A stretch of DNA of 44,686 nucleotides, from positions 1 through 44,686 of the forward strand of contig JAFZWC010000031.1 of the NCBI GenBank assembly GCA_017617475.1, read 5' to 3'. Positions 6,160-13,491 of this stretch are shown one piece after another. Position 1 is the stretch's first letter. Each line of letters begins with the position of its first letter. The notes under the pieces are model-generated. The model was not told the origin of the DNA. It was given only the letters and a program-made list of their open reading frames with translations, and did not search any database. The translations under genes were made by a program, and so were the position numbers. This DNA is from Bacteroidales bacterium. Its GTDB lineage: Bacteria; Bacteroidota; Bacteroidia; Bacteroidales; UBA932.

Positions 6160-8613
6160 ATGATTTCACTGAAAAGAAAATTATCGGCCCTTTGCGCCGG
6201 CCTTTTCCTGGTAGCAGGAATGGCCTGGGCACAGAGCACCATGACGGACACCCAGGTAATGGAATATGTGCGGCAGGGAATTGCCCAGGGCAAGAGCCAG
6301 CAGGAAATGGTGGCCGAACTGAGCCTCCGGGGCGTAACCCGGGAGCAGGCCCAGCGCGTGTACAAGATGTATCAGGAGCGCCAGGGTAGTGCCGAGGCCA
6401 CCAATGCCGTCCCTGACAAGGGCCGGCAGCACAGCGTGAACGCGGAAAGCAATACCGAGTACACGGAAGACCAGCCCCAGGAGCAAGGCTTTTACCAGGC
6501 CGAGAGGGAAGCCCAGGCCCAGCAGGACGAGATGAAGGTGTACGGCCGCGACATTTTCCGCAGCCGCACCATGACCTTCGCCCCCAGCGAGAACATGGCC
6601 ACGCCCCGCAACTACAGGCTGGGCCCTGGAGATGAGGTTATCATCGATGTGTTCGGCCAAAACCAGACCACCATCCGGGAAACCATTTCCCCCGAGGGAA
6701 GCATTAATGTTGATATCCTGGGTCCCCTGTACCTGAGCGGCAAAACCGTTGAGGAGGCCAATACTTATCTGAAGAAGCGCCTGTCGTCCATTTATGGCGG
6801 CCTGGGGAACACGGGCACCGACCTGCGCCTGACCCTGGGGCAGATCCGTTCCATCCAGATTAACGTGATGGGTGACGTGGGTGCTCCCGGCACTTATGTG
6901 CTGTCCGGCTTCGCCACCGCTTTCCATGCCCTTTACCGCGCCGGCGGCGTGGTGGAACCCGGTACGCTGCGTAGCATCAAGGTGGTGCGCGGCAGCAAGA
7001 CGGTGGGCACCGTGGACGTATATGAGTACATGACCAAGGGCACGCAGAAGAGCGACCTCCGCCTGGAAGAAGGGGACGTGATCCTGGTCCCGGCCTATTC
7101 CGAAATGGTGCAGGTAGAGGGTGCCGTAAAGCGTCCCATGTTTTTTGAACTGAAAGAAGGTGAAACCGTGGCCGACCTGTTGGAATATGCCGGCGGCTTT
7201 GCCCTGGGCGCCAACAACAATGCCGTTACCGTCTTCCGCCAGCAGGGCGCCAACCACGAGGTGAGAACCGTGGCCGACAAGGATTTCGGCACCTTCCGCC
7301 TCCAGAATGGTGACCGCATTGAAGTGGGCGTACAGAAATACCGTTTCCAGAACCGCGTAGCCATCAACGGCGCCGTTTACCTCCCGGCCACTTATGAGCT
7401 GGAAGAGGTGCGTACCGCCAAGGGCCTGGTAGCCAAGGCCGGCGGCGTGCTGCCCGAGGCTTTCACGGACCGCGTGGTGGTGCACCGCGAGCATCCGGAC
7501 AAAACGCAGGAAGTCTTCTCCCTGAACCTGACGGAAATCCTGGCCGGCACCAAACCGGACTTCGTACTGCAGAATAACGACGAACTGTTTGTGGCCAGCT
7601 CCGACGATCTCAAGGACCGCGGTACCTTCACCATTTCCGGCATGGTGAAGAACCCCGGCACTTTCATGTTCGCAGAGAATACCACCATTGAAGACTTCAT
7701 TATCATGGCCGGCGGCCTCAAGGATGGTGCCTCCACCTCCCGTGTGGACGTTACCCGCCGCAAGAAGGACGCCAACGGCCTGGTGGCAACCAACGATATA
7801 GGCGAAATGTATTCCTTCTCCCTTAAGGACGGTCTGGTGGCAGACGGCGACCGCAGTTTTGTCCTGGAGCCTTACGACGAAGTGATGGTGCATCAGAGCC
7901 CTTCCTACAATGAACAGCGTCACTTTACCGTTTCCGGTGAAGTGAACTTCCCTGGGGAGTATACTCTTACCAACCGTGAAGAAAGGGTTACTGACCTCAT
8001 TCAGAAGGCCGGCGGCCTCACGGACTTTGCCTATCTCAAGGGCGCCCGCCTGGTTCGCGAAGCCACGGAAGAGGAGATTACCCAGGCCCGCGAACTGGGG
8101 AAATTGCTGGTGAAGCAGATTGACAGTACAGCAGCCATTAACGAAGGGCGCAATACGCTCAAGACCGGTACTCGCCATTATAGCATTGCCCTGGACCTTC
8201 CTTCCGCTTTGGCCAATCCCGGTAGTGAAGCCGATGTGATTTTGAGAGAGAATGACCGGTTGGAGATTCCCGTCAAATCCAATGTGGTGCGTGTCTTCGG
8301 TGCCGTGATGTATCCCACTGCCGTAACCTGGAACAACAAGATGACTGTGGCCGATTACATTGACGCCGCCGGTGGCTATTCCCAGAATGCCCGCAGGACC
8401 AAGAAGTATGTGGTTTACATGGGTGGCCGGGCCAAGAAAATAAGTGCCTTGTCCAAGGTGGAACCCGGCTCCGAAATCTTCGTTCCGGAGAAGGCCGATA
8501 CGGGCAAGAAGTTCGATCCTTCTACCCTCATTTCCATCAGCTCGGCAGCTGCATCCCTGGGTACGCTGAGCGTAACGGTGGTTACTTTGATCAACTCCTT
8601 AAAGAAGAACTAG
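6160..8613 (+). CDS. Wza-type polysaccharide export outer-membrane protein with six SLBB domains
   Basis: ATG 6160 opens a signal peptide (residues 1-25, ending AGMAWA) and lies downstream of the promoter box, so this start is preferred; the product is 817 aa. After a Gln-rich helical region (about 25-140, including a GVTREQAQRVYKMYQE helix) comes the poly-export domain (RLGPGDEVIIDVFGQ, then SPEGSINVDILGPL). Six SLBB-like repeats follow, each with a G-x-V-x-x-P-G type strand and an AGG turn: INVMGDVGAPG, VEGAVKRP, INGAVYLP, ISGMVKNPG, VSGEVNFPGEY and VFGAVMYP. A hydrophobic segment (SSAAASLGTLSVTVVTLI) ends the protein. Such proteins form the outer-membrane exit channel for capsule or exopolysaccharide. 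The partner Wzz-type gene starts 7 nt later. No glycosyltransferases follow, so the polymer is made elsewhere. Confidence 0.92.
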   Translation: MISLKRKLSALCAGLFLVAGMAWAQSTMTDTQVMEYVRQGIAQGKSQQEMVAELSLRGVTREQAQRVYKMYQERQGSAEATNAVPDKGRQHSVNAESNTEYTEDQPQEQGFYQAEREAQAQQDEMKVYGRDIFRSRTMTFAPSENMATPRNYRLGPGDEVIIDVFGQNQTTIRETISPEGSINVDILGPLYLSGKTVEEANTYLKKRLSSIYGGLGNTGTDLRLTLGQIRSIQINVMGDVGAPGTYVLSGFATAFHALYRAGGVVEPGTLRSIKVVRGSKTVGTVDVYEYMTKGTQKSDLRLEEGDVILVPAYSEMVQVEGAVKRPMFFELKEGETVADLLEYAGGFALGANNNAVTVFRQQGANHEVRTVADKDFGTFRLQNGDRIEVGVQKYRFQNRVAINGAVYLPATYELEEVRTAKGLVAKAGGVLPEAFTDRVVVHREHPDKTQEVFSLNLTEILAGTKPDFVLQNNDELFVASSDDLKDRGTFTISGMVKNPGTFMFAENTTIEDFIIMAGGLKDGASTSRVDVTRRKKDANGLVATNDIGEMYSFSLKDGLVADGDRSFVLEPYDEVMVHQSPSYNEQRHFTVSGEVNFPGEYTLTNREERVTDLIQKAGGLTDFAYLKGARLVREATEEEITQARELGKLLVKQIDSTAAINEGRNTLKTGTRHYSIALDLPSALANPGSEADVILRENDRLEIPVKSNVVRVFGAVMYPTAVTWNNKMTVADYIDAAGGYSQNARRTKKYVVYMGGRAKKISALSKVEPGSEIFVPEKADTGKKFDPSTLISISSAAASLGTLSVTVVTLINSLKKN

Positions 8614-8620
8614 TTGAGCC

Positions 8621-9718
8621 ATGGAAGAACTCCAGAACAACAATAACATCTACCAGGACGACGAACTGGAGATTGACTGGATGGGAATCTTGAGCAAGTT
8701 GCTCAAGCATTGGAAGCAGATTGTCCTCATCGGCTTTGTGTTCGGTTGTCTGGGCGTGGTATCGGCCCTTATGATGAAGCGCCAGTACAACGTGACCATG
8801 ACCCTGGCGCCCGAGACGCAGGGCCGCGCCAGCAGCAGCCTCAGCAGCATCACCAGCATGCTGGGCATGGGCGGCGCCGTTTCTTCCGGCCCCGACGCCA
8901 TGAACATCACCCTGTTCCCGGAGATTTGCCAGAGCACACCTTTCCTGGTATCCCTGCTGGACGTTCCGCTTACTTCCTATGTGAGCGAGAAGCAGGCCGA
9001 AGAGGGTGTAAAACCCATGCACACCACCGTGTACAAGCATTTCTCGGGCGAGGACAAACCCAACTACAAGCCCAAGAAGGACGAGAAGCCCTACACCGGC
9101 GTGGCCAATGCAACGGAGCTGACGCCCAAGCAGGCCGCTGTGGTGAAGGCTCTGGGCCAGAGCGTATCGGCCAGTGTAGACAAGAAGACGGGCATTACCA
9201 CCATCTCCGTCACCACCGACGACCGCCTCATGGCCAAGCAGCTGGCCGACACGGTGTGCAACCGCCTGCAGAAGGTGGTCTCCGAGTACCGCACCAAGAA
9301 GGCCACGTCCGATTATGAATACTACGTGATGCTGGCCGACGAGGCCCACGCCGACCTGGTGAAGGCGCAGGCCGCCTATGCCCGTTCGGTGGACTACGAC
9401 CGCAGCGTTATCCTTCAGAGCGCCACGGCCGAGAAGGACCGCCTGCGGGAAGAAGCCTCCCTGGCCAACCAGATTTACTCCCAGATGGCCCAGCAGCGTG
9501 AACTGGCGCGGGCCAAGATCCAGGAAGACAAGCCCGTGTATGCCGTGGTGCAGCCTGCCGTGCTGCCCCAGGCTCCCATGAACAGCCGCGCCAAGCGCGT
9601 GCTCATCTGGGGCTTCGTGGGCGGTTTCCTGGCCGTTGCCTGGTATGGCTTCGGAGCCGATTTCTTCAAGAAGATGCGCTCCGACGTCAAGGAGAAAATG
9701 GACGAAGAAGAGCAATAA
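8621..9718 (+). CDS. Wzz-type chain-length determinant / polysaccharide co-polymerase (365 aa)
   Basis: Topology is that of the Wzz family: a short acidic cytoplasmic N-terminus, a transmembrane helix at about 33-52 (QIVLIGFVFGCLGVVSALMM), a long periplasmic alpha-helical region with coiled-coil character (about 170-310), a Pro-rich VVQPAVLPQAPMNS segment and a second transmembrane helix at about 325-346, followed by a charged tail. It has no fused tyrosine-kinase domain and no Walker motif. It should sit in the inner membrane, setting polymer length and bridging to the export channel encoded just upstream. The next gene, a GH92 mannosidase, begins 10 nt after its stop, so read-through transcription into the mannosidases is likely. 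Confidence 0.9.
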   Translation: MEELQNNNNIYQDDELEIDWMGILSKLLKHWKQIVLIGFVFGCLGVVSALMMKRQYNVTMTLAPETQGRASSSLSSITSMLGMGGAVSSGPDAMNITLFPEICQSTPFLVSLLDVPLTSYVSEKQAEEGVKPMHTTVYKHFSGEDKPNYKPKKDEKPYTGVANATELTPKQAAVVKALGQSVSASVDKKTGITTISVTTDDRLMAKQLADTVCNRLQKVVSEYRTKKATSDYEYYVMLADEAHADLVKAQAAYARSVDYDRSVILQSATAEKDRLREEASLANQIYSQMAQQRELARAKIQEDKPVYAVVQPAVLPQAPMNSRAKRVLIWGFVGGFLAVAWYGFGADFFKKMRSDVKEKMDEEEQ

Positions 9719-9728
9719 GCCGTATTGT

Positions 9729-11972
9729 ATGCGACACAAACTAATAACCTTGGCGGCACTGGCGCTGTTGGCGGCAGCGTGCGCCCAGCCCTCCGTTAAA
9801 ACCCCTTCCAAGGGTATTGGCGACTGGGCAGAGTACGTGAATCCCCTGGGAGGCACGCTCTCTACCTATAACCTTAGTACCGGAAATACCTATCCGGCCA
9901 TTGCCGTTCCGTGGGGCGCCCATTTCTGGACACCCCAGACGGGCAAGAACGGAGACGGATGGACGTACCGCTACGACGCCACGCACATCCGTGGCTTCAA
10001 GCAGACTCACCAGCCCAGCCCCTGGATCAACGACTACGGCGCCTTCAGCCTGATGCCGGTGACCACGGGTCCGTACTTCGACCAGGACCAGCGCGCCAGC
10101 TGGTTCTCCCACAAGACGGAGGTGGCCAAGCCTTATTATTACAGTGTGTATCTGGCCGATCACGACGTAACCGCCGAACTGGTGCCTACATCCCATGCTG
10201 CCTGGTTCCGTTTTACCTATCCGGAATGCGAGAAGTCGTATCTGGTGGTGGACGCCTATGAAGGCGGCAAGGTGGAAGTGATGGACGACCATACCATCAT
10301 GGCCTGGGCGGTGAACAACCACGGGGGAGTGGCCCCTAACTTCTGCAACTACATCCTCATCAAGAGCGATACTCCTTTCACGGTAGAGAAGACGCCCGAA
10401 AACGTGGGTATGGTTTCTTTCCCCACCGTCAAGGGGCAGCAGGTGCAGCTTAAGGTAGCCTCTTCCTTCATCAGCATGGAGCAGGCCCGGTTGAACCTGG
10501 GTGAAGTGAACGACCCCTTCGAAGAGGTGATGATGTTCTCTCAGACGTCCTGGAACCAGACCCTGGGAAGGATTGAGGTGGAGGACGACAACATCGACCA
10601 TCTGCGTACTTTCTATACCTGCCTGTACCGCAGCCTGCTGTTCCCGCGCGATCTGTCCGAGATCGGCATGTTCGGCAAGCTCCAGCATTACAGCCCCCAC
10701 GACGGGGAGGTGCACGAAGGCCATTTCTATACGGACACCGGTTTCTGGGATACGTTCCGCAGCCTGTTCCCGCTCATGAACCTGCTTTTCCCGGAGGTGT
10801 CTTCCAGCGTTCAGGAGGGTCTGGTGAACGACTATCTGGAGAGCGGCTTCCTGCCGGAGTGGGCATCGCCCGGACACCGCGGCTGCATGGTGGGCAACAA
10901 CAGCGCCTCCGTGGTGGCCGACGCTTATCTGTCCGGTATTAGGGACTACGACATCGGCAAACTTTGGGAGGCCGTGACGCATGACGCCCATGCCGTGCAT
11001 CCCACCGTGAGTTCCACGGGCCGCCTGGGCTGGGAATACTATGACCAGCTGGGCTATGTGCCTTGCGACGTGGGCATTAACGAGAACGCCGCCCGTACGC
11101 TGGAGTATGCATACGACGACTGGTGCATCTACATGCTGGGCCAGGCCCTGAACATTGACAAGGAGCAGCTGGAGCCTTACAAGAAGGCCGCCCTCAACTA
11201 CCGCAACGTGTTCGACGCCGAGTATAAGCTCATGAACGGCCGCAAGGCCGACGGTACTTTCCGCCGTCCCTTCAGCCCCCTCAAGTGGGGAGGAGACTTC
11301 ACCGAAGGCAATTCGCTGCACTATACCTGGAGCGTGTTCCACGATATCGAGGGCCTCATCGGCCTCATGGGCGGCGAAGACGCCTTCAATGCCCAGATGG
11401 ACACGGTGTTTGCCATGCCGCCCAAGTACGACGACAGCTACTACGGCTTCCCCATCCACGAAATTGTTGAGATGACGGTGATGGGTATGGGCAACTACGC
11501 CCACGGCAACCAGCCCATCCAGCACATGCTGTACCTGTACGACTGGAGCCGCCAGCCTTGGAAGACACAAGCCCGCGTGCGCGAGGTGATGGAGAAGTTC
11601 TACACGCCTTGGGCCGATGCCTACTGCGGCGACGAGGACAACGGCCAGACCAGCGCCTGGTACGTGTTCAGCGCCATGGGCTTCTACCCGGTGTGCCCCG
11701 CCAGCGGTGAATATGCCCTGGGAACGCCCCTGTTCAAGAAAGCCACCCTGCACCTGAACGGTAGGGATGTGGTCATAGAGGCCCCGGACAATTCGGCCGA
11801 AAACTTCTACGTAAAGGAACTTACCCTCAACGGAGAACCCTGGACGCACAACTACGTAAAGCAGGCCGACCTCCAGAAGGGCGCCAAGCTCCACTTCAAG
11901 ATGTCCCCCGAGCCCAACCACAAGCGCGGCGTAGCCGACGAAGATAAACCCTACTCTTTCAGTAAAGAGTAA
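9729..11972 (+). CDS. GH92 alpha-mannosidase lipoprotein (747 aa)
   Basis: GH92 enzymes are calcium-dependent inverting exo-alpha-mannosidases. The start at 9729 gives a lipoprotein signal with Cys18 (LLAAAC). The N-terminal beta-sandwich starts at YVNPLGGTLSTYNLSTGNTYPAI. Family blocks follow: DTGFWDTFRSLFPL (Asp336), GNNSASVVADAY, GGDFTEGNSLHYTW (Glu526, matching the general acid position) and the C-terminal GDEDNGQTSAWYVFSAMGFYPV (635-656). In this last block the usual N-D-D is D-E-D (Asp635, Glu636, Asp637), unlike the second GH92 in the window, which keeps N-D-D; the two may prefer different linkages. The residues after Cys18 (AQPSV) are not acidic, so a periplasmic location is more likely than the surface. 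It lies 10 nt after the Wzz gene and precedes GH125. Confidence 0.95.
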   Translation: MRHKLITLAALALLAAACAQPSVKTPSKGIGDWAEYVNPLGGTLSTYNLSTGNTYPAIAVPWGAHFWTPQTGKNGDGWTYRYDATHIRGFKQTHQPSPWINDYGAFSLMPVTTGPYFDQDQRASWFSHKTEVAKPYYYSVYLADHDVTAELVPTSHAAWFRFTYPECEKSYLVVDAYEGGKVEVMDDHTIMAWAVNNHGGVAPNFCNYILIKSDTPFTVEKTPENVGMVSFPTVKGQQVQLKVASSFISMEQARLNLGEVNDPFEEVMMFSQTSWNQTLGRIEVEDDNIDHLRTFYTCLYRSLLFPRDLSEIGMFGKLQHYSPHDGEVHEGHFYTDTGFWDTFRSLFPLMNLLFPEVSSSVQEGLVNDYLESGFLPEWASPGHRGCMVGNNSASVVADAYLSGIRDYDIGKLWEAVTHDAHAVHPTVSSTGRLGWEYYDQLGYVPCDVGINENAARTLEYAYDDWCIYMLGQALNIDKEQLEPYKKAALNYRNVFDAEYKLMNGRKADGTFRRPFSPLKWGGDFTEGNSLHYTWSVFHDIEGLIGLMGGEDAFNAQMDTVFAMPPKYDDSYYGFPIHEIVEMTVMGMGNYAHGNQPIQHMLYLYDWSRQPWKTQARVREVMEKFYTPWADAYCGDEDNGQTSAWYVFSAMGFYPVCPASGEYALGTPLFKKATLHLNGRDVVIEAPDNSAENFYVKELTLNGEPWTHNYVKQADLQKGAKLHFKMSPEPNHKRGVADEDKPYSFSKE

Positions 11973-11982
11973 ATGTCAATAA

Positions 11983-12014
11983 GATACACTCGGCCCAGAG
12001 GGCCTCGGTATGAC
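11983..12014 (-). repeat. Short palindromic repeat (REP-like), minus orientation
   Basis: Read on the minus strand it starts GTCATACCGAGGCC and ends GGGCCGAGTGTATC. The outer ATAC/GTAT and inner GAGGCC-type arms pair to form a hairpin. It begins 10 nt after the GH92 stop and is the inverted partner of the element at 12021. Confidence 0.75.
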
Positions 12015-12020
12015 ACAATT

Positions 12021-12046
12021 GTCATTCTGAGCGAAGCGAAGAATCT
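12021..12046 (+). repeat. Short palindromic repeat (REP-like), plus orientation
   Basis: Starts GTCATTCTGAGCGAAG and ends AAGAATCT; ATTCT pairs with AGAAT. A near-identical copy lies in opposite orientation at 36037-36062. With the element at 11983-12014, 6 nt away, it forms an inverted pair in the 89-bp gap between GH92 and GH125. Confidence 0.85.
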
Positions 12047-12061
12047 GTAAACCATGAGAAT

Positions 12062-13462
12062 ATGAAAAAAATACTGGTAATATCCATTTTTTCATTGCTG
12101 GCGCTTAGCGCCTGCGCGCAGAAATACCCGGACCAGCGTCCTGCGCCCCAGGACCGGCTGTTTGTGTCCGAAGCCGTGGAGGCCAAGATTGCCGAAGTGG
12201 CCCCGCAGCTCACCAACCCCAAGCTGCGCTGGATGTTCCAGAACTGCTTCCCCAACACGCTGGACACCACCGTTCATTTTGATGAGGAAACGGGCCTCAC
12301 CTTTGTGTACACCGGCGACATCCACGCCATGTGGCTGCGCGATTCCGGCGCCCAGGTGTGGCCGTATGTGGAACTTTGCGGCAACGACGCCCATCTGCAG
12401 ACCATGCTGGCTGGCGTTATAAGGCAGCAGTTTACGCTCATCAATATCGACCCTTACGCCAATGCCTTCAACCAGGGCCCTACCGGCGACGCCGGTGACC
12501 CCGACGAGACCGGCAAGCCGCAGGATCCCAACGTGTGGGAGCGCAAGTGGGAGATTGACTCGCACTGCTATCCCGTGCGCCTGGCGTACCATTATTGGAA
12601 GGTAACGGGCGACGCCTCCATCTTTGACGACCTGTGGCTCAAGACCGTGGACAATATCCTGGAAACCTTCACCGTGCAGCAGCGCAAGGAAGGCGACGGC
12701 CCTTACTACTTCCTTCGTAAGACCGACCGTCAGCTGGACACCAAGGCCCGCGTGGGCAGGGGACATCCCGTGAAGCCCGTCGGCCTTATCGCCTCCTCTT
12801 TCCGTCCTTCCGACGATGCTACCCAGTTCGAATTCCTGGTTCCGTCCAACTTCTTTGCCGTGAGCATTTTGCGCCAGATGGCCGAGATTTTGGCCGAGGT
12901 GAATAAGGAGCCCGCCCTGGCCGCCCGTGCCACCGCCCTGGCCACGGAGGTGGAAGGAGCCCTGAAGAAATATGCCGTTGTGAAGCATCCCGAGTTCGGC
13001 GACATCTATGCCTTTGAGGTGGACGGCTTCGGCAATTCCTATCTGATGGACGACGCCAATGTGCCGTCCCTGCTGTCCCTGGCCTATCTGATTCCGGATA
13101 TGGCTTCCGACCCCGTTTACCAGAACACCCGTCGCTTTGTCTGGAGTTCATCCAACCCTTATTTCTGGAAGGGTAAGGCCGGCGAGGGCATCGGCGGTCC
13201 CCATATCGGCATGGAAGTCATCTGGCCCATGAGCATTATGATGAAGGCTTTCACCGCCACGGACGATGCCGAGATTAAGGCCTGCATGGAGCAGCTTCTG
13301 CGCACCGACGCCGGCCGGGGCTTCATCCACGAGAGTTTCCACAAGGACGACGCCACCAACTTCACCCGGCCCTGGTTCGCCTGGCAGAACACCCTCTTCG
13401 GCGAGCTTGTCCTAAAGCTCGTGAACGACGGGAAGCTGAATGTGCTGAATTCAATAAAGTAG
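12062..13462 (+). CDS. GH125 exo-alpha-1,6-mannosidase lipoprotein (466 aa)
   Basis: GH125 enzymes are metal-independent inverting exo-alpha-mannosidases acting mainly on alpha-1,6 linkages. A lipoprotein signal ends LLALSAC (Cys18). The family signature YTGDIHAMWLRDSGAQVWPY includes Asp86, and WEIDSHCYPVRLAYHYW (Asp166) is the conserved block that probably carries the general acid. FIHESFHKDD (Glu424) matches the expected base near the C-terminus, followed by FTRPWFAWQNTLFGEL. Length is normal. It follows the GH92 gene by 89 bp containing two palindromic repeats and no obvious promoter, so it is probably in the same operon; together the two enzymes would remove branched alpha-mannose. Confidence 0.95.
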   Translation: MKKILVISIFSLLALSACAQKYPDQRPAPQDRLFVSEAVEAKIAEVAPQLTNPKLRWMFQNCFPNTLDTTVHFDEETGLTFVYTGDIHAMWLRDSGAQVWPYVELCGNDAHLQTMLAGVIRQQFTLINIDPYANAFNQGPTGDAGDPDETGKPQDPNVWERKWEIDSHCYPVRLAYHYWKVTGDASIFDDLWLKTVDNILETFTVQQRKEGDGPYYFLRKTDRQLDTKARVGRGHPVKPVGLIASSFRPSDDATQFEFLVPSNFFAVSILRQMAEILAEVNKEPALAARATALATEVEGALKKYAVVKHPEFGDIYAFEVDGFGNSYLMDDANVPSLLSLAYLIPDMASDPVYQNTRRFVWSSSNPYFWKGKAGEGIGGPHIGMEVIWPMSIMMKAFTATDDAEIKACMEQLLRTDAGRGFIHESFHKDDATNFTRPWFAWQNTLFGELVLKLVNDGKLNVLNSIK

Positions 13463-13463
13463 T

Positions 13464-13490
13464 GTCATCCCCGGCTCCGACCGGGGATCT
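13464..13490 (+). repeat. Short palindromic repeat between convergent genes
   Basis: Begins GTCATCCCCGGC and ends ACCGGGGATCT, with CCCCGG paired to CCGGGG. It fills almost the whole 29-bp gap between the convergent GH125 and GH92 stop codons and is followed by TTTTA, so it may double as a bidirectional terminator. Confidence 0.8.
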
Positions 13491-13491
13491 T

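Noticed and set aside
6181..8178. 665-aa minus-strand frame opposite the SLBB export gene
   Set aside because: His/Gly/Val-rich translation typical of the complement of a GC-rich gene; the plus strand has clear domains.
9741..11921. 726-aa minus-strand frame opposite the first GH92
   Set aside because: Antisense shadow; the plus strand carries all GH92 motifs.
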